Part shown: positions 29,469-39,123 of the stretch, piece by piece | Layout of the letters: each line of letters starts with the position of its first letter | Numbering within the stretch: position 1 is the first letter of the stretch | NCBI RefSeq assembly: GCF_014211915.1 | Contig: NZ_CP060039.1 | Coordinates: 2,604,001-2,668,000, forward strand | Origin: Burkholderia cenocepacia | GTDB lineage: Bacteria > Pseudomonadota > Gammaproteobacteria > Burkholderiales > Burkholderiaceae | Direction of reading: 5' to 3' | Length of the DNA stretch: 64,000 nucleotides | The notes under the pieces: generated by a model | The model's database searches: none | Told to the model about the DNA's origin: nothing | The model's input: only the letters and a program-made list of their open reading frames with translations | Translations under genes and position numbers: made by a program

Positions 29469-30095
29469 TCAGGCGTTTTCCAGCACGATGCCTTCGATGA
29501 TGTTCGCGACGTCCTCGCACTTGTCGGTGATCTCTTCGAGCAGCTCGTAGATCGCCTTCAGCTTGATGAGCGTCTTCACGTCGTCTTCCTCGCGGAACAG
29601 CTTCGACATTGCCGCGCGCAGCACGCGATCGGCCTCCGACTCCCAGCGGTCGATTTCCTCGCACTGCTTGAGGATCTGTGCCGACTGCTTCATGTCGGAC
29701 AGCAAGCCGACGGCCTGCTGCACGTGCTGTGCCGACTGCGTGACGATGTGCGCGAGCTGGCTCGCCTCGGACGTGACGGACTGCACGTCGTACAGCGACA
29801 CGGCCGTCGCGACGTCTTCCATCAGGTCGAGGATGTCGTCCATCGTCGTGATGAGCTTGTGGATCTCGTCGCGATCGAGCGGCGTGATGAAGGTCTTGTG
29901 CAGCAGATCGATCGCCTCGTGCGTGAGCTTGTCGGCGGCCTTCTCGGCGATTTGCACGTTTTGCTTGTGAATCTCGGCGTCGGCGAGATTGTCGATCAGC
30001 AGTTCGAGCTCGCGGCCACCGGAAACGATGTGCTTCGCGTGCGCGTTGAAGAGTTCAAAGAACTTGCCCTCGGTGGGCATGAATCGACCGAACAT
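29469..30095 (-). CDS. DUF47 (PhoU-like) protein partnered with Pit
   Basis: The product is 208 residues, all-helical, starting MFGRFMPTEGKFFELF. Motifs TMDDILDLMEDVATAVSLYD and YELLEEITDKCEDVANIIEG carry the PhoU-like E/DxxxD metal-binding helices. Proteins of this family are encoded before pit genes and are thought to regulate the transporter; the mechanism is not settled. AGGA lies eight bases before the ATG. A Pho-box-like repeat lies 16 bases upstream of the start. Confidence 0.92.
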   Translation of the reverse strand: MFGRFMPTEGKFFELFNAHAKHIVSGGRELELLIDNLADAEIHKQNVQIAEKAADKLTHEAIDLLHKTFITPLDRDEIHKLITTMDDILDLMEDVATAVSLYDVQSVTSEASQLAHIVTQSAQHVQQAVGLLSDMKQSAQILKQCEEIDRWESEADRVLRAAMSKLFREEDDVKTLIKLKAIYELLEEITDKCEDVANIIEGIVLENA

Positions 30096-30110
30096 GGGAT
30101 TCCTGAGAGA

Positions 30111-30128
30111 TTGTCAAACTACTGTCAC
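30111..30128 (+). promoter_or_regulatory. Pho-box-like direct repeat in the DUF47-pit leader
   Basis: TTGTCAAACTACTGTCAC has two TGTCA units spaced 11 bases apart, as in the PhoB box (two CTGTCA-type repeats, AT-rich spacer). It is written on the plus strand, opposite to DUF47-pit, and falls between the likely -10 (TACAAT on the minus strand, 30142-30147) and the start codon at 30095. That position suits repression rather than activation. Confidence 0.55.
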
Positions 30129-30141
30129 GAAAACGGGCGAC

Positions 30142-30147
30142 ATTGTA
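30142..30147 (-). promoter_or_regulatory. Candidate -10 element for DUF47-pit
   Basis: TACAAT on the minus strand, 47 bases upstream of the DUF47 start. No good -35 stands 16-18 bases further up (GC-rich sequence), so an activator or an extended element may be needed. Confidence 0.4.
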
Positions 30148-30169
30148 CCGGTTTCGGTCGCGACGCGAC

Positions 30170-30185
30170 GTGCGCATATGCGCAC
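30170..30185. repeat. Perfect 16-base palindrome upstream of DUF47-pit
   Basis: GTGCGCATATGCGCAC is fully symmetric and lies just upstream of the -10-like element, in a gap of 138 bases between dnaB and the DUF47 gene. It could be an operator. It has no T run, so it is not a terminator. I do not recognise the motif. Confidence 0.5.
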
Positions 30186-30233
30186 GCCGGGATTGGATAC
30201 AACAATTGGCGAAATAGGTGTTTACAACCGGCT

Positions 30234-32657
30234 TTACTCGCCGTAGAAGGTCTGCGCCCCGGCAAAATTGTCGAACTTCGTGTATTGCCCCAGGAACGTG
30301 AGCCGAACGGGCCCGATCGGACCGTTACGCTGCTTGCCGATGATGATTTCGGCCGTCCCCTTGTCAGGGCTGTCCGGATTGTAGACCTCATCGCGATAAA
30401 TGAACAGGATCACGTCCGCATCCTGTTCGATTGCGCCCGATTCGCGCAAATCCGACATCACCGGGCGCTTGTTCGGACGCTGTTCGAGGCCGCGGTTCAA
30501 CTGCGACAGCGCGATCACCGGCACGTCGAGTTCCTTCGCGAGGCTCTTCAGCGATCGCGAGATTTCGGAAATTTCGGTCGCGCGGTTCTCGCCCTGCGAC
30601 GAACCCGACATCAGCTGCAGGTAGTCGACGATGATCAGGCCGAGCTTGCCGCACTGACGCGCCAGGCGTCGCGCGCGCGAGCGCAGCTCCATCGGGTTCA
30701 AGCCGCCCGTCTCGTCGATGAAGAGCTGCGCCTCGCTCATCTTCTGCACCGCGTGCGTCAGCTTCGGCCAGTCCTCGTCCGTCAGGCGGCCCGTGCGCAT
30801 CCGGTGCTGATCGAGCCGGCCGATCGAGCCAAGCATACGCATCACGAGCTGGGTGCCCGGCATTTCCATCGAGAACACCGCGACCGGCAACCCGTACTCG
30901 ACCGCGACATATTCGCCGATGTTCATCGAGAAGGCCGTGTTGTGCGTGACGACGTAATCGTCGGTCACGTACAGCCGAGACGGATGCGAAACCGAGATGC
31001 ACTGCGTGGCGGTCCGGCGCGACGGCTCGATACCCGTAATCACCGGCAGCTTGCGGCGCGTCCGTCCGGCCGTCAGCCGCTCGCGCTTGCCCTCGAACAG
31101 GAACAGGTTCTGCGGATCCGGATGACTGATCGTGCAAATATAAGCCGTCGCACCGGCCTTGCGTTCGCCGTCGACCGTGAAGCTCGTCGCCTTTTCGGCA
31201 ACCTGGCACCACGCACCGAGCGAACGCGCCAGTTCGCGCACGTCGCTCGCCAACTGCGCACTGGCGGTCGAATAACGCACCGTACCCCACGATTCGACCC
31301 AGCCATCCGCGTCGAGCAGCCCGCGCAACACATCCAGCCGCGTGTCCTTGTCCGCATCGAGGTAGAGACGCGGGATGAACTTGTCGTAGCTCGTCCTTCC
31401 CCACACACCGAGTTGCTCGAGCGCAGCCTTGAGCGGGTTGGCGGACGGCCGGGCCGCGGTGGCCGTCGACGGCCGGCGCTTGATGCGCCAGTCGTACTGG
31501 CCCGCGTATTCAAGTTCGAGCGACGCGTCGACACGCTCGCGCATCCGGTTCAACGTTTCCTCGGCCTTCACGCTGAAACGCACGGCAGTCCCGCCGAGCG
31601 CACCGTCGCCCAGCAGCGCGCCGAGTACCCACGGGTCAACCGGCAGCACCTCGCGATGACCAAACTCGCCGCTCGGCATGTCGATCCACAACCGGTTCCG
31701 GTAGCGTTCGCGCGTCAGCAACGTGCGAATCTCCGCGGTCGACAGCACACGGGGCTTTTCCCACTCGCGGAAATGGACGCACCACAGGTGTTCGTCGCAG
31801 CATTCGGCCGAACGCCCATCCGAAAAGCGGACCCGATACACCTGGCGTTCGCCCTGCGGGTAGATGCCGGTCACGATCGACGGTGCGCCGTCGACCGAAG
31901 CGAGCGCATCACCGACCGTCAGTTCGCCCATCGGCTTCCAGCCCGTCAACGTCCTGACGCGCGCGTCGAGCGGCTGCGCCTTACCCATCGACGGGCGCCC
32001 CGCGACGATGATCAGTTCGCCGCCGTGCATCCCGGACGTCATCCGGTCGAGGTCGACGAAGCCCGTCGGCGTGCCGGTGACGTCGCTCGGGTTCGCGGTG
32101 TGGTACAGCGTGTCGATGCGCTCGACCACCTGCGTGAGCAGCGGGCCGATCTCGAGGAAGCCCTGGTTGCCGCGCGCGCCCTCTTCGGCGATCGAGAACA
32201 CCTTCGACTCGGCTTCGTCGAGCAGCTGGCGGACTTCCTTGCCCTGCGGATTGAACGCGTCGGCCGAGATCTCGTCGGCGACCGACACCAGCCGGCGCAG
32301 CACCGCGCGGTCGCGCACGATTTCCGCGTAGCGGCGGATGTTCGCCGCGCTCGGCGTGTTCTGCGCAAGGGCGTTCAGGTAAGCGAGGCCGCCGACGTCG
32401 TCGGCCTTGCCGGACGTGGTCAGCGCTTCGTACACGGTCACGACGTCGGCCGGGCGCGTCGACGCGATCAGGCGGCCGATGTGCTCGTAGATGATCCGGT
32501 GGTCGTAGCGGTAGAAGTCGCCTTGCGACAGGAAATCGGCAATCCGGTCCCAGGCCGCGTTGTCGAGCAACAGGCCGCCGAGCACCGACTGCTCGGCTTC
32601 GACCGAATGCGGCGGGACTTTCAGCGATTCGATTTGGGGATCTTGCGGCGCGTTCAT
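30234..32657 (-). CDS. dnaB: Replicative DNA helicase DnaB containing an intein
   Basis: The frame encodes 807 residues. Removal of a 347-residue intein (residues 227-573) leaves a 460-residue DnaB, the normal length. The N-extein holds the DnaG-binding N-terminal domain and linker and ends in the Walker A start GRPSMGK. The C-extein resumes with TAFSMNIGEYVAVEY and continues with KLGLIIVDYLQLM (Walker B), SRSLKSLAKELDVPVIALSQLNRG and the arginine-rich end of the RecA-like domain. The insertion lies between Lys and Thr of the P-loop, so the precursor should be inactive until splicing. It follows rplI but a strong terminator lies between, so dnaB probably has its own promoter (32658-32718). 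Confidence 0.97.
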   Translation of the reverse strand: MNAPQDPQIESLKVPPHSVEAEQSVLGGLLLDNAAWDRIADFLSQGDFYRYDHRIIYEHIGRLIASTRPADVVTVYEALTTSGKADDVGGLAYLNALAQNTPSAANIRRYAEIVRDRAVLRRLVSVADEISADAFNPQGKEVRQLLDEAESKVFSIAEEGARGNQGFLEIGPLLTQVVERIDTLYHTANPSDVTGTPTGFVDLDRMTSGMHGGELIIVAGRPSMGKAQPLDARVRTLTGWKPMGELTVGDALASVDGAPSIVTGIYPQGERQVYRVRFSDGRSAECCDEHLWCVHFREWEKPRVLSTAEIRTLLTRERYRNRLWIDMPSGEFGHREVLPVDPWVLGALLGDGALGGTAVRFSVKAEETLNRMRERVDASLELEYAGQYDWRIKRRPSTATAARPSANPLKAALEQLGVWGRTSYDKFIPRLYLDADKDTRLDVLRGLLDADGWVESWGTVRYSTASAQLASDVRELARSLGAWCQVAEKATSFTVDGERKAGATAYICTISHPDPQNLFLFEGKRERLTAGRTRRKLPVITGIEPSRRTATQCISVSHPSRLYVTDDYVVTHNTAFSMNIGEYVAVEYGLPVAVFSMEMPGTQLVMRMLGSIGRLDQHRMRTGRLTDEDWPKLTHAVQKMSEAQLFIDETGGLNPMELRSRARRLARQCGKLGLIIVDYLQLMSGSSQGENRATEISEISRSLKSLAKELDVPVIALSQLNRGLEQRPNKRPVMSDLRESGAIEQDADVILFIYRDEVYNPDSPDKGTAEIIIGKQRNGPIGPVRLTFLGQYTKFDNFAGAQTFYGE
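30939..31979 (-). mobile_element. Class 3 intein with LAGLIDADG homing endonuclease inside dnaB
   Basis: The 347-residue intein begins with Ala (AQPLDARVRTLTGWKPM) where most inteins have Cys or Ser, and ends VVTHN before the extein Thr. It carries the Trp-Cys-Thr triad of class 3 inteins: W66 in block B (CDEHLWCVH), C327 in block F (TATQCISVSHP) and T345 next to H346-N347. In this class the block F cysteine makes the first attack. The central part has two LAGLIDADG-type motifs, VLGALLGDGAL (about 118-128) and VLRGLLDADGWV (about 217-228), both with the acidic residue, so the homing endonuclease may be active. Inteins at this DnaB site are known in B. cenocepacia. Confidence 0.93.
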
Positions 32658-32718
32658 GGGTTGGGATTATCGCGAATAGATGGCGGCAGCGCTACCACCG
32701 CTTGCCGGCGAGCGGGCA

Positions 32719-32755
32719 ATAAAAAAGGCAGGCCCCGGTTACCCGGGCGCCTGCC
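32719..32755 (-). terminator. Terminator between rplI and dnaB
   Basis: On the minus strand GGCAGGCGCCCGG pairs with CCGGGGCCTGCC around a short loop and is followed by TTTTTTATT. It ends the rpsF-priB-rpsR-rplI operon before dnaB. Confidence 0.9.
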
Positions 32756-32799
32756 CTTGTCCGGACGGCGGAAGCCGCCCGGCAAGCTTGCGTCTACGC

Positions 32800-33252
32800 T
32801 TACGCGTGGTCGCCGATCACGTTGATCGTGACGTCGACGACGACGTCCGTGTGCAGCGCGACTTGCACGTTGTGCTCGCCGATCATCTTCAGCGGGCCTT
32901 CCGGCATGCGCACTTGCAGCTTCTCGACTTCGTAGCCTGCCTTCTTCAGCAGTTCAGCGACGTCGCCGTTCGTGACCGAGCCGAACAGACGGCCGTCGAC
33001 GCCCGACTTCTGCGTGATTTCGAACGACTGGCCGTTCAGCTTCTCGCCGACTGCCTGCGATGCGGCCAGCTTTTCAGCCGCGATCTTTTCGAGTTCAGCG
33101 CGGCGCACTTCGAATTCGGCGATCGCTTCCTTCGTTGCACGGCGAGCCTTGCGGTTCGGGATCAGGAAGTTGCGAGCGTAACCGTCCTTGACCTTGACGA
33201 TATCGCCGAGGTTACCCAGATTGGCGACTTTTTCCAACAGAATGATTTGCAT
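32800..33252 (-). CDS. rplI: 50S ribosomal protein L9
   Basis: The product is 150 residues. The N-terminal domain carries [21 protein letters not shown] and [13 protein letters not shown], the family signature, followed by the long connecting helix ([21 protein letters not shown]) and the C-terminal rRNA-binding domain. It is the last gene of the rpsF operon, 27 bases after rpsR, with a strong AGGAG ribosome site. Confidence 0.98.
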   Translation of the reverse strand: MQIILLEKVANLGNLGDIVKVKDGYARNFLIPNRKARRATKEAIAEFEVRRAELEKIAAEKLAASQAVGEKLNGQSFEITQKSGVDGRLFGSVTNGDVAELLKKAGYEVEKLQVRMPEGPLKMIGEHNVQVALHTDVVVDVTINVIGDHA

Positions 33253-33279
33253 TCGAATTCTCCTTATTGCGTCGCCTGA

Positions 33280-33555
33280 TTACGCCTTGTGCTGATCGGT
33301 GTACGGCAGCAGCGCGAGGAAACGCGCACGCTTGATGGCCGTATCCAGCTGACGCTGATAGTGCGCCTTCGTACCCGTCAGACGAGCCGGCGTGATCTTG
33401 CCGTTTTCGCCGATGAAGTCCTTCAGCGTTTCCGTGTCCTTGTAGTCGATCTGCTCGACGCCTGCAGCCGTGAAACGGCAGAACTTCTTGCGCTTGAAGA
33501 GCGGGTTTTGTTGCTGACGACGCTTGTCGAATTTCTTACCAGTCGGGCGGGCCAT
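33280..33555 (-). CDS. rpsR: 30S ribosomal protein S18
   Basis: The product is 91 residues: [20 protein letters not shown] at the start and the conserved [19 protein letters not shown] and [18 protein letters not shown] blocks. It binds 16S rRNA as a heterodimer with S6. The start at 33555 has AGGA upstream, four bases after the priB stop; longer in-frame starts fall inside priB and are rejected. Confidence 0.98.
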
Positions 33556-33559
33556 GATT

Positions 33560-33859
33560 TCAGTCCTTTCCTGTGTCCTGCAATGCAGTGATGTGAAACA
33601 CCAAGGTTCTCGCGTTGCGGCTTTTCTTGGCCAGGAAGCCCGTGAACAGCGTTTCGACGCCCATTTCACGACTTTCCAGCTTGCCGCTCGCCTCACCGGC
33701 CGCCACCGCCTCGATCGTCATTTCGACCTGACGGGGAATGCCTGCTTCGACGACTTCCGTGCGGTGATGCAACGTGGCGCTTGCGATCGGAACACCGGCC
33801 GGCGTATATCGCACCGGTGCGCGTTCGACGACGCTCGCCGTCAATTGCAACCTGTTCAC
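33560..33859 (-). CDS. priB: Primosomal replication protein PriB
   Basis: The product is 99 residues with a single OB fold ([58 protein letters not shown]). PriB links PriA and DnaT at stalled forks and helps reload DnaB, encoded just downstream. Its place between rpsF and rpsR is the standard arrangement in beta- and gammaproteobacteria. It is 40 bases after rpsF. Confidence 0.94.
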
Positions 33860-33899
33860 GTGAGTGGCGCGCTCCTTGGTGGCTTAATGAGTGACGAAC

Positions 33900-34274
33900 T
33901 TAAGCCTGCGCTTCGGCCGGCTGAGCTGCAGCCGCCTTCTTGGCTTCTTCGCGCTGAACTTCCTTCATCATCGGCGACGGGCCGGTTTCGGCCTTCTTCA
34001 TCTTGACGATGAGGTGACGCAGCACGGCGTCGTTGAACTTGAACGCGTGTTCGAGTTCGTCGAGCGTCGTCTGGTCGCACTCGATGTTCATGCAGACGTA
34101 GTGAGCCTTCGCGAGTTTCTCGATCATGTAGGCCAGCTGGCGACGGCCCCAGTCTTCGACACGGTGGATCTGGCCGCCGTGCGTCGTGATCGTGGTCTTG
34201 TAACGCTCGATCATCGCGGGCACCTGCTCGCTTTGATCCGGGTGCACGATGAATACGATTTCGTAATGACGCAT
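33900..34274 (-). CDS. rpsF: 30S ribosomal protein S6
   Basis: The product is 124 residues: [21 protein letters not shown], then [28 protein letters not shown] and [13 protein letters not shown], all S6 signatures, with an Ala/Glu-rich tail. AAGGAG lies eight bases before the ATG at 34274. It is the first gene of rpsF-priB-rpsR-rplI and has a structured leader that may bind S6:S18. Confidence 0.98.
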   Translation of the reverse strand: MRHYEIVFIVHPDQSEQVPAMIERYKTTITTHGGQIHRVEDWGRRQLAYMIEKLAKAHYVCMNIECDQTTLDELEHAFKFNDAVLRHLIVKMKKAETGPSPMMKEVQREEAKKAAAAQPAEAQA

Positions 34275-34296
34275 TACACACTCCTTGTGGATTAAA

Positions 34297-34324
34297 GCCA
34301 CCCGGGCGTCTGAACCGGTGTGGC
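34297..34324 (-). promoter_or_regulatory. Leader hairpin of rpsF, possible S6:S18 binding element
   Basis: On the minus strand GCCAC-A-CCGG, a nine-base loop, then CCGG-GTGGC form a stable hairpin with one bulged base, 23 bases before the rpsF start. A competing helix, GTGG with CCAC (34285-34302), runs into the ribosome site. Conserved S6:S18 leader structures with CCG elements are known upstream of rpsF in many bacteria. The assignment here rests on position and shape. Confidence 0.45.
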
Positions 34325-34508
34325 AAGTGAGAAGCCGAAGATTCTAACCCGGTTACGGGGTGCATGCAAGGCCAATCGACAACCGGCCAGCGGATTCGGC
34401 CGTGTTTTCAAAGACTTGAACGGGCTGCCGGGGCACGCACCCTCAGTTCGGCCTCTCGGCGGCCGGGGTCGGAACGTCCGCGCGCCCGCCCGCCGCCGCT
34501 GCGGTCAT

Positions 34509-35420
34509 TCATTCGCTGGTCGTGCCGGCGAGCCGCGCGTCGAGCGCCGTCCGGAACGCCGCGAGCGCCGCCGGCTCGGCGTCGGTCACGGCCCACCACG
34601 TCATCCCGGCCGCGTTCCAGCGGTCGAGCGCATAGCCCTGCGACACGGTCGTGTACGGGGCAGCCGGCCGCTCCCCGGCCGGCTGCACGTAGACATCGAC
34701 CACGTGTTGCCGGTGGCGGTAGACGAGCACCGCGACGCGGCGCCGCCCGACGTAGTCGAGCCGGCCGCCGACCAGCGCGAAGCCGCTCCTGGCGAGATCC
34801 TCGACCGGCGGCGCATAGTCGAGCCGGCCGTTGAACCACGGCTTGACCGTGTGCTGGTCGGTCGAGATCACGTCGATGTCGCGCGCCGACAGGTCGGCCC
34901 GCACGTGGCTCGCGACCAGCTCGTCGACCGTCCGGTCAGTGTCGGCGTGGCGGGCCGACCATGCCATTCCGCCGGCCGCCGCGACCGCCATCAGCAACGC
35001 GACACCCCAGCCGAGCCCCGGCAACGCGGCCGCGCGCGGCCTGGTGCCGGTGCCGGCCGGCCCCGGTCGGGCCGACCCGCCGCGCCCGGTCAGCCACGAA
35101 AACCAGTCGCGGCCGCGCGGCCGCCGCGGCGCAGGCCGGGACTCAGGCCGGGACTCAGGCTGCGGCTCAGCCCGCGACGGCTCGTGAGCAGGCGCGTCGG
35201 CCGCTGCCGGCAGGCTCGCGAGGATGCTCGCCCGCAGCGCGTCCGGCGCGCGGTGATAATCGGCCTGCCGCACGGCCTGCACCAGCGTGACGATCCGCGC
35301 GCGTTCACGGCGGCACGCGTCGCACCCTTCGACATGCTGCTGGACCCGCAACGCATCGGGCGCCGACAGCTCGCGGTCGACGTCCGCGTCCAGCAACGCT
35401 CGCGCTTCGTTACAGTCCAT
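34509..35420 (-). CDS. Anti-sigma factor with zinc-finger (zf-HC2) domain
   Basis: The product is 303 residues. The N-terminal anti-sigma domain has the ZAS motif HVEGCDACRRE (His, two Cys) near residues 29-39. After a Pro/Arg-rich linker comes one transmembrane helix (LPGLGWGVALLMAVAAAGGMAW, near 135-156). A periplasmic domain of about 140 residues follows (DELVASHVRADLSARDIDV, WFNGRLDYAPPVEDLA). It overlaps the sigma gene by 11 bases. It likely holds that sigma factor at the membrane and releases it on an envelope signal; the signal is unknown. Confidence 0.88.
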   Translation of the reverse strand: MDCNEARALLDADVDRELSAPDALRVQQHVEGCDACRRERARIVTLVQAVRQADYHRAPDALRASILASLPAAADAPAHEPSRAEPQPESRPESRPAPRRPRGRDWFSWLTGRGGSARPGPAGTGTRPRAAALPGLGWGVALLMAVAAAGGMAWSARHADTDRTVDELVASHVRADLSARDIDVISTDQHTVKPWFNGRLDYAPPVEDLARSGFALVGGRLDYVGRRRVAVLVYRHRQHVVDVYVQPAGERPAAPYTTVSQGYALDRWNAAGMTWWAVTDAEPAALAAFRTALDARLAGTTSE

Positions 35421-36045
35421 CGATAGCCTCCGATGCGGTTCCGCCCGCCGGCGCTCGGCCCGGCCGGCCTTCGGTCGCCGGCGCGCCGCCCAGCAGCGCG
35501 GCGAGCTTGCGCCGGCCGCGCGCGAGCCGCGACATCACCGTGCCGACCGGCACGTCCGCGATCGCCGCGATCTCGCGGTAGCTCAGGTCCTCCATCTCGC
35601 GCAGCACGAGCACTTCGCGGTATTCGGGCGGCAGCTTCGCGAGCGCCGCATTCACGAGCCGCACGTTCTCGCCGCGCAGCAGGTGCGCGAGCGGGTCCTC
35701 CGTCGCCGGCTGCCAGTCATCCGGGACGTCGGCGTCGTCGAGCGTGTCGGGCAGCGCGACCTCGTGCGCATGCGTGCGCCGCCGCCATTCGGTGTACCAG
35801 GTGTGGCGCACGATCGTCAGTAGCCACGGCCGCGCGTTGTCGCCGCGACACGAATCGACGAAGCGCAGTGCGCGCATGCACGCATCCTGGACGACGTCGT
35901 CCGCATCGCCGGCGCTGCCGCTCAGCCAGCGCGCGAGGTTGTAGGCGGCGTCGAGATGCGGCAGCACGAGCGCGCGAAACCGCTCGCCGCGCGCGAGCGC
36001 ATCGTCCGCCGCCCGTTCATCGACCGCCTGTCCGGCTTGCCCCAC
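35410..36045 (-). CDS. ECF-type RNA polymerase sigma factor
   Basis: The product is 211 residues. Region 2 is LVLPHLDAAYNLARWLSGSAGDADDVVQDACMRALRFV, then ARPWLLTIVRHTWYTEWRRR; region 4 is LPPEYREVLVLREMEDLSYREIAAIADVPVGTVMSRLARGRRKL. The start is GTG at 36045, chosen for GGGAGG just upstream and for an N-terminus of normal length. The 406-codon frame it sits in has no similarity before that point. It is coupled to the anti-sigma gene by an 11-base overlap. The target regulon cannot be read from this window. Confidence 0.9.
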   Translation of the reverse strand: MGQAGQAVDERAADDALARGERFRALVLPHLDAAYNLARWLSGSAGDADDVVQDACMRALRFVDSCRGDNARPWLLTIVRHTWYTEWRRRTHAHEVALPDTLDDADVPDDWQPATEDPLAHLLRGENVRLVNAALAKLPPEYREVLVLREMEDLSYREIAAIADVPVGTVMSRLARGRRKLAALLGGAPATEGRPGRAPAGGTASEAIDGL

Positions 36046-36212
36046 ATGGCCTCCCTGGTCCCGGCGGCCGACGCCGCGCCCGTTCCGCGCACGGCGCCCG
36101 GACAGACCGGCAACGTGCGCGCTCGATGACCTTACCGCCGCTGCGTCGAGTTTATTCCCGCGCGGCACGCATGAAGCGTAAAAAATCGCCGGACGGTCAG
36201 GCGGGCCGCCCG

Positions 36213-37124
36213 TTACGGCGTGGTGCTCCAGTAGCCGGGGCGCGCATACGCTTCGCGCAGGTAGTCGATGAAGTAGCGCACGCGCGCCGGTACATAGCGC
36301 TGCTGCGGGTAGACCGCGAGGATGTCGTAGTCCGGCAGCGCATAGTCGTCGAGTACGGTCTCGAGCTCGCCCGTTTCGAGTTGCGCGGCGATTTCCCACG
36401 TCGAGCGCCAGCCGAGCCCGAGCCCCTCGGCCACCCAGCGGTGCAGCAACTCGCCGTCGTTGCAGTCGAGATTGCCGGTCACGCGCATCGTCGCGATCTT
36501 GCCGTGGCGCTGGAAATACCAGCCGCGGTTCTGCCCGCCCTGCAGGTTGAACGCCAGGCAGTTGTGTTTTAGCAGGTCGTCGAGCGACTTCGGGCGGCCG
36601 TGCAGGCGGAAATAGTCGGGCGTGCCGCACACCACGCGCCGGTTCGACGCGAGCTTCACCGCGACGAAATTCGGATCGACCGCGCCGCCGATCCGGATCG
36701 ACAGGTCATAACCCTCGCGCACGAGATCGACGACGCGATCGGTCAGGTTGAACGACAGCTGCATTTCCGGCTTGTCGGCGAGGAAGCCCGGCGCGTGCGG
36801 CGCGACGTGCTTGCGCCCGAACGCGGCCGGCGCCGACACGATCAGGTGGCCGCTGACCGCGCGCCGACCGGCGGCGAGCTCGTTCTCGGCCTGATCCCAT
36901 TCGGACAACAGCCCGCGGCAGCGCTCGAGGAACGCGGCGCCCTCCTCGCTGACGATCAGCCGCCGCGTCGAGCGGTACATCAGCTTCACGCCGAGGCGCT
37001 TCTCCAGCGCGTCGATGCGCCGCCCGAGCACCACTGGCGACACACCTTCCTCCAACGCCGCCGCCGCGAGGCTGCCGGCATCGGCCACCCGCACGAACGT
37101 CTCGATCTGCTTGAAACGATCCAT
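36213..37124 (-). CDS. LysR-type regulator beside the glyoxylate operon
   Basis: The product is 303 residues, normal for LysR. The winged helix covers residues 1-60 (MDRFKQIETFVRVADAGSLAAA, then VVLGRRIDALEKRLGVKL). The effector-binding domain follows (SGHLIVSAPAAFGRKHVAPH, NFVAVKLASNRRVVCG). The start at 37124 is preceded by CGGAGACAGGAG. It is divergent from gcl across 171 bases, so it probably regulates gcl-hyi-glxR. The effector is not known; glyoxylate or a related acid is a guess. Confidence 0.88.
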   Translation of the reverse strand: MDRFKQIETFVRVADAGSLAAAALEEGVSPVVLGRRIDALEKRLGVKLMYRSTRRLIVSEEGAAFLERCRGLLSEWDQAENELAAGRRAVSGHLIVSAPAAFGRKHVAPHAPGFLADKPEMQLSFNLTDRVVDLVREGYDLSIRIGGAVDPNFVAVKLASNRRVVCGTPDYFRLHGRPKSLDDLLKHNCLAFNLQGGQNRGWYFQRHGKIATMRVTGNLDCNDGELLHRWVAEGLGLGWRSTWEIAAQLETGELETVLDDYALPDYDILAVYPQQRYVPARVRYFIDYLREAYARPGYWSTTP

Positions 37125-37295
37125 CTCCTGTCTCCGTCCCGGCTCCGACACCAGCGGGAAGCCCCGCCCGGCCGTCATTCCATACTTTTAGTTTCGAAAT
37201 AAGCGACTTCGGCTGATCTTATCAAACCTTTCCTGCATCCCTAAAGTGTCCTCAACAGACCGATTCGCAAGATTCAACTATCCAAGGAGACATTC
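37125..37295. promoter_or_regulatory. lysR-gcl divergent control region
   Basis: This is an AT-richer stretch than its surroundings. It holds a TTTCGAAA palindrome at 37192-37199 and a weak rightward promoter candidate, TTATCA (37219-37224) with TAAAGT (37242-37247), spacing 17. AAGGAG precedes gcl. No LysR box stands out beyond the palindrome. Confidence 0.4.
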
Positions 37296-39071
<1,776 letters not shown>

Positions 39072-39123
39072 ACCGACTGAACCGCAAGACTTTTTTGACT
39101 GACCGACCGAAGAGGCTTAGCTC

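Noticed and set aside
30112..30117. TTGACA on the minus strand just before the DUF47 gene, which could be read as a -35
   Set aside because: A matching -10 would fall inside the DUF47 coding region; the sequence is better explained as half of the Pho-box-like repeat.
29388..32825. A 1145-codon open frame antisense to pit, DUF47 and dnaB
   Set aside because: It is created by the high third-position GC of the real genes on the other strand; no ribosome site or motif supports it.
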